From Cloacibacterium sp046296655 (GTDB lineage: Bacteria; Bacteroidota; Bacteroidia; Flavobacteriales; Weeksellaceae), in assembly GCA_046296655.1 (NCBI GenBank), contig JBKBLE010000018.1:1-49404 (forward strand): a stretch of 49,404 nt of DNA, written 5' to 3'. Positions 8,772 to 16,259 of this stretch are shown here, piece by piece. The first letter of the stretch is position 1, and each line of letters starts with the position of its first letter. The translations under genes and the position numbers were made by a program. The notes below the pieces were generated by a model. That model was not told the DNA's origin and ran no database searches. It saw only the letters and a program-made list of their open reading frames with translations.

Positions 8772-9194
8772 TTAGTTTTCAACAAAATTTTTCAAAGCTT
8801 TGTTTAGGATTTCGTCCCAACGGTTTTGGAATTTTTCTTTCTTAAAATCTGCGCCTAGATGATCAAAGTTTTCTAAACCTTTGTGTGTAAGAGTAACCAG
8901 CGTTCCGTTGCTTTCTGGCTGGAGCTCCCATTTTACTAACGTTTTATCATGGGTATAATCAGGATACGTCCAAGAATGTTTTAATTTTTTCTGAGGAATA
9001 ATCTCTACGATTTCGCAGTGATGGTGTAATTTTCTATCTTCTCCTTCAAAGAAATTAAAAGCGGCATGCTCTTTTAATTCGAAGTCTGGTATATTAAAAT
9101 ACCATTCTTTCATCTGTTCTCTATTCGTAATCGCATCCCAAACTTTTTCTATTGGTGCGTTTACTTTTACGCTGATTTTAACATTATCGTGCAT
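8772..9194 (-). CDS. SRPBCC (AHSA1/START-like) domain protein
   Basis: 140 residues from the ATG at 9194; an in-frame TTG at 9221 would add nine residues but is less likely. The start VNAPIEKVWDAITNREQMKEW and the end (GWE-like WDEILNKALKNF) match the AHSA1 branch of the SRPBCC hydrophobic-pocket fold. Members bind small hydrophobic ligands or act as stress or chaperone cofactors, and no reaction can be assigned. It is cytoplasmic, monocistronic by its terminator, and lies near a DUF1569 gene. Confidence 0.8.
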   Translation of the reverse strand: MHDNVKISVKVNAPIEKVWDAITNREQMKEWYFNIPDFELKEHAAFNFFEGEDRKLHHHCEIVEIIPQKKLKHSWTYPDYTHDKTLVKWELQPESNGTLVTLTHKGLENFDHLGADFKKEKFQNRWDEILNKALKNFVEN

Positions 9195-9292
9195 AGCGTT
9201 ATCATTTTTAAGATTGAACAATTATTTATATTCGAATTTACAAAAAATATCTTGATTAATGTTGCTGAAATTTATCAGCCTTCTCTCAGCAT

Positions 9293-9748
9293 TTAAACTC
9301 CAAATTGATCTAAATGATGATTGAGATGTTTCGCAAACATATTATTCCAACATTGAGCTGTCATTTTCCCGAAATTAATATTTTCTTTTCCTTCGAAAGC
9401 TTCTCTTCCCAATTGTTGAACACGCTGAATATTGCCAATTAATTTGGCTTTTTCTTCTTCAAAGTTTCTCTCATCTGCAATGATAAAAGCCGGACTTGTT
9501 GGCAAACTCTGTTTATAAGGAATTTCGTTGGTGATTTTCGGTTTTACAAATCTCGAAAGTAAAAATTTGGCAATAAAATTAGGTTTTGGAAATTTTTCAG
9601 GCGTAAAAGTTAGGTCATAGGCTACATTTAAATGTGCTAAAACTTGGTCTACACTCATTTTGCCCCATTTTCTTTGGGTTTCTGGTGTTAAATTATTGAT
9701 TCTATTGATGTACTCTTGCGCATCTTTTGCATCAAGAACGTTATGCAT
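9293..9748 (-). CDS. DUF1569 (DinB-like) protein
   Basis: A 151-residue cytoplasmic protein. The pattern KWGKMSVDQVLAHLN near the start and FGKMTAQCWNNMFAKHLNHH near the end places His residues like those of the DinB four-helix metal-binding superfamily; the overall match is to DUF1569. No function is established. A TAACTTTG box lies upstream at 9771-9778, so it probably has its own promoter. Confidence 0.75.
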   Translation of the reverse strand: MHNVLDAKDAQEYINRINNLTPETQRKWGKMSVDQVLAHLNVAYDLTFTPEKFPKPNFIAKFLLSRFVKPKITNEIPYKQSLPTSPAFIIADERNFEEEKAKLIGNIQRVQQLGREAFEGKENINFGKMTAQCWNNMFAKHLNHHLDQFGV

Positions 9749-9770
9749 GGATTTTATTTTTAGAGAATCT

Positions 9771-9778
9771 CAAAGTTA
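9771..9778 (-). promoter_or_regulatory. -7 promoter box for the DUF1569 gene
   Basis: TAACTTTG on the - strand fits TAnnTTTG and lies 22 bases before the ATG at 9748. Confidence 0.45.
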
Positions 9779-9855
9779 ATTGAAATTTCTAAAACGCCTA
9801 CCAAAAGAATCTTAAAAATATGATAAAATTTAGAAAATAAAAATCGTTTTTGACC

Positions 9856-10416
9856 TTAAATATCACTTCTGATACGGCTTAAAGTCTCCTGAGAAATTCC
9901 CAGATAAGAGGCAATCATTCCGAGTGGAGCTCTGAGAATAATGTTAGGATTTTCTTCTAAAAGTTGAATATATTTTTCTTTTGCTGTCATATGTTGCAGC
10001 GAAGAAATTCTGCGCGACATTTCTATCATTAAGTTTCCTAGAATATATCTGCTGAAATTTGCCGCAGTAAGCGAAACCGAACATAATTCCTCTAATTTAT
10101 TAAAATTACAAGTGGTAATTACCGATTTTTCTAAAGTTTCTATGTTATTTCGAGTAGGTTGGTTCTTAAAAAGTGTATCTATATTGGCGGTAATCTTGCC
10201 TTCAGAATAAAAATTGGTGGTAATATCTTTTCCGTTTTCGTAGTAAAACATTCTCAGCAAACCCTCATCTACAAAGAAAATAGTATGATTGTATTGATTC
10301 TGCTTGCTCAATATTTCACCTTTTTCAAAGACTTTTGTTTCACATTCTTCATTTAAAAAACGCTCTATTTCTGCATCTACCTTAATGTGCTTATTAAGTT
10401 CTTGAATTAATTTCAT
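9856..10416 (-). CDS. Crp/Fnr-family transcriptional regulator
   Basis: 186 residues from the ATG at 10416. The open frame runs further upstream but crosses a terminator hairpin and is not credible there. The N-terminal cyclic-nucleotide-binding-like beta-barrel (CETKVFEKGEILSKQNQYNH region) is followed by a C-terminal helix-turn-helix (APLGMIASYLGISQETLSRI). No Cys cluster for an Fnr iron-sulfur centre is seen. This short Crp-like class is common in Flavobacteriia and acts on neighbouring or distant promoters. The adjacent exporter operon or the DUF1569 gene could be targets, but that is only a guess. Confidence 0.8.
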   Translation of the reverse strand: MKLIQELNKHIKVDAEIERFLNEECETKVFEKGEILSKQNQYNHTIFFVDEGLLRMFYYENGKDITTNFYSEGKITANIDTLFKNQPTRNNIETLEKSVITTCNFNKLEELCSVSLTAANFSRYILGNLMIEMSRRISSLQHMTAKEKYIQLLEENPNIILRAPLGMIASYLGISQETLSRIRSDI

Positions 10417-10433
10417 GAAAACCAAATTTCTGG

Positions 10434-10441
10434 CAAAATTA
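10434..10441 (-). promoter_or_regulatory. -7 promoter box for the Crp/Fnr gene
   Basis: TAATTTTG on the - strand fits TAnnTTTG, 17 bases before the ATG at 10416 and directly after the terminator of the exporter operon. This supports the shorter start of the regulator. Confidence 0.5.
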
Positions 10442-10444
10442 CAC

Positions 10445-10476
10445 AAAAAAGGCGTTTCAGTAAACTGAAACGCCTT
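10445..10476 (-). terminator. Terminator of the ABC-2 exporter operon
   Basis: A 12-bp perfect stem (10449-10460 with 10465-10476) and 4-nt loop, followed on the - strand by a run of T. It lies 32 bases beyond the stop of the permease gene. Confidence 0.85.
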
Positions 10477-10507
10477 CGAATAAACATTAATAAAAAAACT
10501 ATATGGA

Positions 10508-11704
10508 TTAAACGAACCCTTGGTCATCATAATTTTCTGCGATATGATATTCTTTGAATAATAAATGAATTTTTATCTTCAAAGCAATCCAACCTAAAAT
10601 AAAATAAACCCAACCTAAAATAAACAAATGCCAAAAATATTTTCGGGTTAAAAAATCTGAACCGTGCTGAACAACCATAATTTTCAAAGCTTCCAAATAC
10701 GGCGTTAAAGGAATGATTTTGGTGAAATTGGCGATAAATTCTGGCATCGCATAAGTAGGCCAAGTAAAACCACTGATAATAAAAGCTGGTGAAGCAATAA
10801 CCATCAAAATTTGTGTCGCTTTCAAAGCATCTGGAACCAAAATACTCACCAAAACACCTAAATTAGTTGCTGCAACTACAAAAATCGCTGTGATTAAAAA
10901 GAAATTCAAGACGTTTTCTGGCACAGGAATTTTGAAATAAATACTGCACAAATAGAAAATTAAAATATTAAAATTTGAGAAAATCCAAACTGGTAAACAT
11001 TTGATTGCCATTACCAAAACAGCGTATTTATGTTTCCCCACAAAATCTTTCACGAATGAATCTCTCTTAAATTCTTCAGAAAAAGTTACAGCCATTGCCA
11101 ATAAAATCACTTGTTGCAAAACTACCGCCATCAAAGCTGGCCACATAAAAATGAGATAATTACTGGTGGTATTAAAAAGCGTGATATAATTCGCTTTGAA
11201 AGGTTCTATGTTGGCTTTTGCCTGTTCAGAATTCATTCCTTTTTTCTGCAAAGCCTTCATTTCTGCGCCTGCGGAAAAAGTTCCTAAAGTCAACTGAATT
11301 GCTTTTGAAGCAAAATTGGCAGTCAAAACATTAGAAGTATTAACGTAAACATTAATTTCTGGATATTTTTTTTGCAACATATTCGCTTCAAATCTTTCGG
11401 GAATAATTACAACAGCTCCTGCTTCAGTTTTTATCACTTCATCTTTTACATTGGCAGGTTCATCAACATAATTAAGCACTTTTATGGCTTTGTTGTCTTC
11501 TAACATATCTACCACTTGGTTAGAAAGTGGCGTTTTATCGTGATTTACCACAATTACAGGAATATCTGTAACCTTTCCACTTTTGTAGGTAAATCCCATC
11601 AAAAGAGCATAAAATATCGGTGCTATAAAAAACACAGAAAGCATTGTTTTATTGGTAAAAAACAACTTAAACTCTCTTTTTAAAAGGTATCTTAACTGTT
11701 TCAT
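10508..11704 (-). CDS. ABC-2 type transporter permease
   Basis: A 398-residue membrane protein with one N-terminal segment (about residues 23-41), a large extracytoplasmic domain (about 45-170) and five further segments, the layout of YhhJ/YbhS-type ABC-2 permeases. It begins MKQLRYLLKREFKLFFTNKT, a typical amphipathic start. It is the third gene of a TolC/adaptor/permease operon. Such permeases need an ATPase partner, usually encoded beside them or fused into a neighbour, and none is present here. The 147-base gap between the adaptor and this gene holds an inverted-repeat element. Confidence 0.85.
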   Translation of the reverse strand: MKQLRYLLKREFKLFFTNKTMLSVFFIAPIFYALLMGFTYKSGKVTDIPVIVVNHDKTPLSNQVVDMLEDNKAIKVLNYVDEPANVKDEVIKTEAGAVVIIPERFEANMLQKKYPEINVYVNTSNVLTANFASKAIQLTLGTFSAGAEMKALQKKGMNSEQAKANIEPFKANYITLFNTTSNYLIFMWPALMAVVLQQVILLAMAVTFSEEFKRDSFVKDFVGKHKYAVLVMAIKCLPVWIFSNFNILIFYLCSIYFKIPVPENVLNFFLITAIFVVAATNLGVLVSILVPDALKATQILMVIASPAFIISGFTWPTYAMPEFIANFTKIIPLTPYLEALKIMVVQHGSDFLTRKYFWHLFILGWVYFILGWIALKIKIHLLFKEYHIAENYDDQGFV

Positions 11705-11724
11705 TTTTTCTAAATTTTAATTTT

Positions 11725-11840
11725 TTAACCACAAAAGAGACAAAAGCTTTTCCATTTTAAAGTTTTCCAAAAGAAAAAAAAGACTTTTATTACTTTTGAA
11801 TTGCTTATTTTCAAACATTTCTTTTGGTGCTTTTGCGGTT
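11725..11840. repeat. Inverted-repeat element inside the exporter operon (MITE-like)
   Basis: The left end (11727-11746, AACCACAAAAGAGACAAAAG) and right end (11821-11840, CTTTTGGTGCTTTTGCGGTT) are inverted copies, matching at about 16 of 20 positions, around a 74-base AT-rich centre. It fills most of the gap between the adaptor and permease genes. Similar AACCxCAAAAG ends are, from memory, common between genes in Flavobacteriia. Confidence 0.6.
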
Positions 11841-11851
11841 TTTAGTTAAGA

Positions 11852-12811
11852 TTATTTTAAAGTTACGCTAGAATTCACCAAAATATTATTCACTTTTGCT
11901 CTATCTGTAGGAATTACTTTAATTTCGTAAACCGCATCATCTGGTTGATAATCTGGGAAAGCAGTGGTAATATCTGCATATTTTGTCAATTGCTTGATAG
12001 AAACTATTTTCCCTGAAAACTCTTGATTTCCGTGTGTAGATTTCATATTCACGGTCATTCCTTTTTGATATTTAGAAATTTTACTTTCTGGAATGGTAAA
12101 ACGGAAATAAGTAGAGTTCGGAATGTAGCCGTTAAATAACGCATAACCTGCAGTTGCCAATTCGCCTACATTTAGAGAAATAGTTTCAATTTCCATATCA
12201 TTGGTTGCGATAATATATCTTTCAGAATAGGCAACATTAGCTTCCTGAAGAACGCCTCTCGCTTGATTTTCTTGACCTATCGCCATTTGTATTTTTTCTA
12301 ATCTTGTGCCGATTTCTACATCGCGCAATTCTGCGTTTGCAGCTTCATATTGAGCTTTTGCGGCTTGTAATTTTGCGAAAGCCTCATCATAATTTTGTGG
12401 AGAAAGCAAACTATCTTTGTACATATTTTGCGCTCTTTTAAAAGATTTTTGAGCATATTCATATTGTTCCGCTAAACCCTTTTGTTTGGCTCGTAACTGA
12501 CGAAGTTGATCTGCGGTTGCGCCATTTTTTGCCATTTGTGCTTGTGCGGCGGCAGCGGCAGTTGCTCCTTTTGCTTGAGCAATTTTCGCAGAAACTTCTG
12601 GAACGTCTAACATTGCGAGCGTATCTCCTGCTTTTACCGTTTGTCCTTCTTCTACATAAATTTTTAAAATTCTACCTGTAACTTTTGGCGCAAAAGAAAC
12701 AATTTCTTTTTTGGTTTTTCCTTCGATTAATTTTTGTGGAGTTTCATTTTTACAAGCTCCGAGAGAAAGTAAGGTTACTAAAAATAAAGATTTTACAATA
12801 TAGTTTTTCAT
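11852..12811 (-). CDS. HlyD-family adaptor lipoprotein of the ABC-2 exporter
   Basis: A 319-residue adaptor with a lipoprotein leader (LLSLGAC, Cys at residue 20). The lipoyl half motif (GRILKIYVEEGQTVKAGDTL, from about residue 46) is followed by an Ala/Gln-rich coiled hairpin of about 130 residues and a beta-barrel C-terminus. It should join the ABC-2 permease to the TolC-like channel encoded before it. It lies 36 bases after the channel gene. It resembles YbhG/YhiI adaptors, which work with ABC-2 permeases in drug export. Confidence 0.85.
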   Translation of the reverse strand: MKNYIVKSLFLVTLLSLGACKNETPQKLIEGKTKKEIVSFAPKVTGRILKIYVEEGQTVKAGDTLAMLDVPEVSAKIAQAKGATAAAAAQAQMAKNGATADQLRQLRAKQKGLAEQYEYAQKSFKRAQNMYKDSLLSPQNYDEAFAKLQAAKAQYEAANAELRDVEIGTRLEKIQMAIGQENQARGVLQEANVAYSERYIIATNDMEIETISLNVGELATAGYALFNGYIPNSTYFRFTIPESKISKYQKGMTVNMKSTHGNQEFSGKIVSIKQLTKYADITTAFPDYQPDDAVYEIKVIPTDRAKVNNILVNSSVTLK

Positions 12812-12847
12812 TGGATTAAAATATTTAATTGATTAATGTTTATCGTT

Positions 12848-14254
12848 TTATAGTTTTTCTAAGTTTAAATTTTGAGTGGACTTCATCAGTTCAATCGCGG
12901 CCCTTCTTTGGTTGAAGATAGCGGTTTGATAATCTAATTCTGCAACTTGCAAATCGTTTTCCGCTTCAATCAATTGCGTCGCTTTAATCAAACCATATCT
13001 GAATTCTTTTTCGGCTTGTGTCAATGCATTTTTAGCAATTTGTTTCGCCGTCGCTTTTAGATCAACTTGGGCATTTGCGATGTTATAATTGGTTTGATTA
13101 TTGGCTAAATTGAGTTGTAATTTTCTTTCGGTATCAGATTTTTTACTTTCTAAAATCTCTCTTTCTATTTTTGCTTTTTCTACTTCATGCTTTCCTTCAT
13201 TTCCATCAAAAACATCCCATTTAAAACCAATTCCCGCTTGAAAAATGGGCAATAAATTAAGATTAGTCAAGTCATAATCTAACTTTGCACCAGTTCCCGG
13301 CATTAATTCTTTAGATGAAGAAAGATTGGTGTTATAAAATCCCATGTAGGAAAGCGAAGTCATGGCTTGAATTTTGGGAATCCACCACGTTTTTTCTGCT
13401 TTTATTTTCGCATCAATGGCTTTCATTCCGAAATCCAAAGCTTTCAGTTCTGCTCTATTTTCGATGCTTTCATCGGTTACCAAATACTCAATTTTTTCTA
13501 AATTCGGGTTGATCAGAGCAATTCGCTCTTTATCAATTCCTGTTAAAAGATGCAATTGTGTAATCAGCAACTCTTTTTTTCCTTCGTATTCTACCATTTT
13601 AGAATTTAAGGTAGCTTGTGCCAATTCTATTTTTTTGTAATCATAAGGAGTAATCAAACCATAACCTAAAGCTTTTTCTGCTGTTTTTTTATTGGCATCG
13701 AGGCGTTTTTTGCTTTCATCTAAAACTTTTTTAGATTCTATCACAAGCGCAAATTGATCATACGCTTTAGAAATTTGAGTAATGACTTCGTCTTGATTTT
13801 TGACTTGTAAAGCTTGAGTCGCATTATTTTTCTCGGTCAAAGCTTGTTTCAGATATTTTACTTTTCCGCCAGAATAAAGAAGCGCTTTTGCTTCAACTTT
13901 TGCGGCTGCATCAAAACCCGACAAAGTAAAATTATTGTTAAAAGTTCCTTCCGGGAAAACGGCACCGGGAAAAATAGGTTTAATCGCAGGAATGGCAATT
14001 TCTGGTGAAAGGAATTTTGCCGTAGCATTTAAATATTCTCCTTTTCCTGAAATTTCAACTTTGGGTAAGAAAATGTCTTTTAATTTTTGTTGGTCTAATC
14101 CATTTGCTTTAGACTCTAAGTTTTGTTGTTCTATGGCTGCATCTTTACTCATCGCTGCGTCTACCAATTCCTTGAGTGAAGGAGCTGTTTGCGCAGAGAA
14201 GGACAAAGGAAAGCCCATCATTGCTGTAAAAATTAATGTTTTATAGTTTTTCAT
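12848..14254 (-). CDS. TolC-family outer membrane protein (second trio)
   Basis: 468 residues from the ATG at 14254, chosen because MKNYKTLIFTAMMGFPLSFSA is then a signal peptide; the frame stays open 66 bases further. The body shows the duplicated helical pattern of TolC channels, ending with the long helices around LIEAENDLQVAELDYQTA. It is the first gene of the TolC/adaptor/ABC-2 permease operon. A stretch of three 9-bp direct repeats lies 16 bases upstream of the start and could be a regulator site. Confidence 0.85.
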   Translation of the reverse strand: MKNYKTLIFTAMMGFPLSFSAQTAPSLKELVDAAMSKDAAIEQQNLESKANGLDQQKLKDIFLPKVEISGKGEYLNATAKFLSPEIAIPAIKPIFPGAVFPEGTFNNNFTLSGFDAAAKVEAKALLYSGGKVKYLKQALTEKNNATQALQVKNQDEVITQISKAYDQFALVIESKKVLDESKKRLDANKKTAEKALGYGLITPYDYKKIELAQATLNSKMVEYEGKKELLITQLHLLTGIDKERIALINPNLEKIEYLVTDESIENRAELKALDFGMKAIDAKIKAEKTWWIPKIQAMTSLSYMGFYNTNLSSSKELMPGTGAKLDYDLTNLNLLPIFQAGIGFKWDVFDGNEGKHEVEKAKIEREILESKKSDTERKLQLNLANNQTNYNIANAQVDLKATAKQIAKNALTQAEKEFRYGLIKATQLIEAENDLQVAELDYQTAIFNQRRAAIELMKSTQNLNLEKL

Positions 14255-14270
14255 TTTTAATGTTTTTTGA

Positions 14271-14296
14271 AGTTGCAAAGTTGCAAAGTTGCGAAG
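14271..14296. repeat. Three 9-bp direct repeats ahead of the second exporter operon
   Basis: AGTTGCAAA occurs twice, then AGTTGCGAA, head to tail, 16 bases before the ATG at 14254. On the - strand this reads as repeated CAACTTTG, one base from the TAnnTTTG promoter box. It may be an operator or a degenerate promoter. Confidence 0.5.
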
Positions 14297-14340
14297 ATTG
14301 ACATAATAATGCTTTGACATTTGTCAAAAAATAAAATCCC

Positions 14341-14357
14341 CCACAAATTTTTTGTGG
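14341..14357. other. Small perfect hairpin
   Basis: CCACAAA and TTTGTGG with a 3-base centre form a 7-bp stem. It lies in the 199-base gap between the SWIM gene and the exporter operon, next to a GGCTAAAGCC palindrome at 14380-14389. The role is unknown. Confidence 0.4.
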
Positions 14358-14404
14358 ACGAGCTATATATTTATGTTTTGGCTAAAGCCTTGACATTTCC
14401 GACT

Positions 14405-14429
14405 AAAAAAGTCGGGCTAAAGCCCGACT
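14405..14429 (-). terminator. Terminator after the SWIM gene (dispersed GGGCTAAAGCCC repeat)
   Basis: AGTCGGGCTAAAGCCCGACT (14410-14429) is a GC-rich hairpin with a run of A to its left, that is, T on the - strand. It ends the SWIM gene, whose stop is at 14454. Nearly the same sequence ends the alpha-2-macroglobulin gene at 16213-16232. Confidence 0.75.
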
Positions 14430-14453
14430 CTATTGATATTTCATTTTCAATTT

Positions 14454-16100
14454 TTATTTCAATTTTTTTAAAACCAAAGAAGAAAAGGCATAGCTACCAA
14501 ATCCAAATGAATTTTTACTAAAATATGATTTTAGATGAGCATTATCGTATTTTGAAACTAAAAAATCTGCCAATTTTTCATCTTCACTTCCTACAGAATT
14601 CCAACTAGATCTTCGACTTACCTTAACTAAAAATTTTTCTTTATTAATTAAATAAAGTTTTTCAGAGTATTGATTAATAACGAATGTAGGAAGATTTTCA
14701 TCTATCACATCTAGCATTTTAGTATAGTTTTTTTCGTATTCTAAAATCTGAAAATATATTTCTGCATTTTCGGGATATTGGTAAAAACTTCTACGCAAAT
14801 TTGCTAAAATCTTGGTTCTGAATTTTTTAAATTCTCCTTTATCTGTTTCATTTTGCTCAATAAAAATATAATCTTCTAAAGTAGGGTTCCCTTGAAATTT
14901 TAATTTTTTAATAATTGCTAACTTTCCTAACTCATTATTTTCAAGATACAATTTTTCTAAAATTTCGTAGTAAGGATAATTGTATCTTTCATTAGAATTT
15001 CTATTGATAATCACATTACAATATTTCTCGACTAGATTTTTATCAAATTTCAATAATTCATTTAAAATTTTAATGTTATAAGAATTTTGGTAAAAAGCAA
15101 TAGGAAAATAGGATTTTACAGAAAAAAACATCTCATTCTCTATCATAATATCCAACAAATGTTCTCGAAGTTCCGTTCGTAATCCCACATCATTTTTAAT
15201 CCAAATTTCGATTTGCTCTTTTACTAATTTTGCTATAAATTTTTTCTGAGGAGTATCTGCATATTTATAAATATCAAACAACAAATGGTATAAACTATAC
15301 GGAATACTTCCTGTGCCTTTCAAATAATAATTCCAATATTCCTGTGCCAATATTTCCCATACCGATTGGTCTTTTATTTGATTGAAATTGATGGCAAATT
15401 TCGTTCTAAATTTATCTATAAAACTCTCAATTCTATTGCTGGTAGTATAAATATTCATCTGAAAACTCAATAAATGATCACAGATGAGATTGTATGTTTC
15501 CAAAGCAATATTTTTTGTAATATTCTGCCACATAAATTCTTCTACAGGCTCCAAACTTTTCGTGAGAATATCTACTATTTTTTTAATTTCTGGTGCGGTA
15601 ATATTTTTCTTTTTTCCTACTACAGATCGTATGCTTTTGTCAATAATACTCTTGATTTCATGATCAGAAAAATCAGTCTTTTTTTCTCCAAATTCTAATA
15701 AAAATTGAATTTCTGCCTCTTTATTTTTTTTGAAAAATTCTAAAATCCACCCTTTAATTTCTTCAGAATTTAGATTTTCTATTGCTAATTCTGCTTCCGA
15801 AATTTTTTTTGCTTTTAATTTTGTTTTTTTGGTTGGTTTATTATTCTTTATTTCAAAAATATGAATTGCCAAAGCTAATAAATGATTACAAAAACCTTTC
15901 TCTGAACAATCACAAGAAAAATCTATGATTTCTAATTTTTCGCTGATAGAAATTTGTGCATCATAACTTTCTTCACCTTCATCTACAAAACAAATGAAAT
16001 GGTTTTTTTTATCTTCTTCAATCTCTCGCAAAGAAAGTTTTTTGGATTTACTAATTTTTTGCTTTGAAAACTGAGTTTCTAAATCTATAATATTGAGCAT
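14454..16100 (-). CDS. SWIM zinc-finger protein of unknown function
   Basis: 548 residues from the ATG at 16100. A second ATG at 16142 would add 14 residues, but a TACCTTTG promoter-like box (16116-16123) lies between the two, favouring the shorter form. The N-terminal region holds a SWIM zinc-binding motif (C63, C65, C71, H73 in CDCSEKGFCNH), used for DNA or protein contact. The rest is a long, Lys/Asn/Ile-rich, mostly helical region with no enzyme motif seen. In many bacteria SWIM proteins are encoded beside SNF2 helicases, but none is nearby here. Cytoplasmic. Confidence 0.75.
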   Translation of the reverse strand: MLNIIDLETQFSKQKISKSKKLSLREIEEDKKNHFICFVDEGEESYDAQISISEKLEIIDFSCDCSEKGFCNHLLALAIHIFEIKNNKPTKKTKLKAKKISEAELAIENLNSEEIKGWILEFFKKNKEAEIQFLLEFGEKKTDFSDHEIKSIIDKSIRSVVGKKKNITAPEIKKIVDILTKSLEPVEEFMWQNITKNIALETYNLICDHLLSFQMNIYTTSNRIESFIDKFRTKFAINFNQIKDQSVWEILAQEYWNYYLKGTGSIPYSLYHLLFDIYKYADTPQKKFIAKLVKEQIEIWIKNDVGLRTELREHLLDIMIENEMFFSVKSYFPIAFYQNSYNIKILNELLKFDKNLVEKYCNVIINRNSNERYNYPYYEILEKLYLENNELGKLAIIKKLKFQGNPTLEDYIFIEQNETDKGEFKKFRTKILANLRRSFYQYPENAEIYFQILEYEKNYTKMLDVIDENLPTFVINQYSEKLYLINKEKFLVKVSRRSSWNSVGSEDEKLADFLVSKYDNAHLKSYFSKNSFGFGSYAFSSLVLKKLK

Positions 16101-16115
16101 TTTCGACTTTTTTTT

Positions 16116-16123
16116 CAAAGGTA
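16116..16123 (-). promoter_or_regulatory. -7 promoter box deciding the SWIM gene start
   Basis: TACCTTTG on the - strand fits TAnnTTTG and lies between the two possible start codons (16142 and 16100). If used, only the start at 16100 is on the message. A TTTG at 16148-16151 is a possible but rather distant -33 element. Confidence 0.45.
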
Positions 16124-16207
16124 AAAAACTATATTTTCTCATAAAAACAAATACAGAAAGTTTTAACTAAAAATTTTGAAAAGCATTATTTCTGTAAATC
16201 CTTGAAG

Positions 16208-16232
16208 GAAAAAGTCGGGCTAAATCCCGACT
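16208..16232 (-). terminator. Terminator after the alpha-2-macroglobulin gene (dispersed repeat)
   Basis: AGTCGGGCTAAATCCCGACT (16213-16232), with flanking A-run, is a second copy of the hairpin at 14410-14429. The stem is 7-8 bp with one mismatch. It sits 28 bases beyond the stop codon at 16260. Confidence 0.7.
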
Positions 16233-16259
16233 CTACTTATGTTTCTTATTTCAAAAAAA

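Noticed and set aside
9195..9221. Extended SRPBCC start at TTG 9221
   Set aside because: An ATG at 9194 gives the normal family start; TTG is the weaker choice.
10417..10530. Longer N-terminus for the Crp/Fnr protein
   Set aside because: The extension contains the terminator of the neighbouring operon and the promoter box of the regulator itself.
13315..14246. Open frames on the + strand opposite the TolC-like gene
   Set aside because: They are antisense shadows of a well-supported gene with signal peptide and family pattern.
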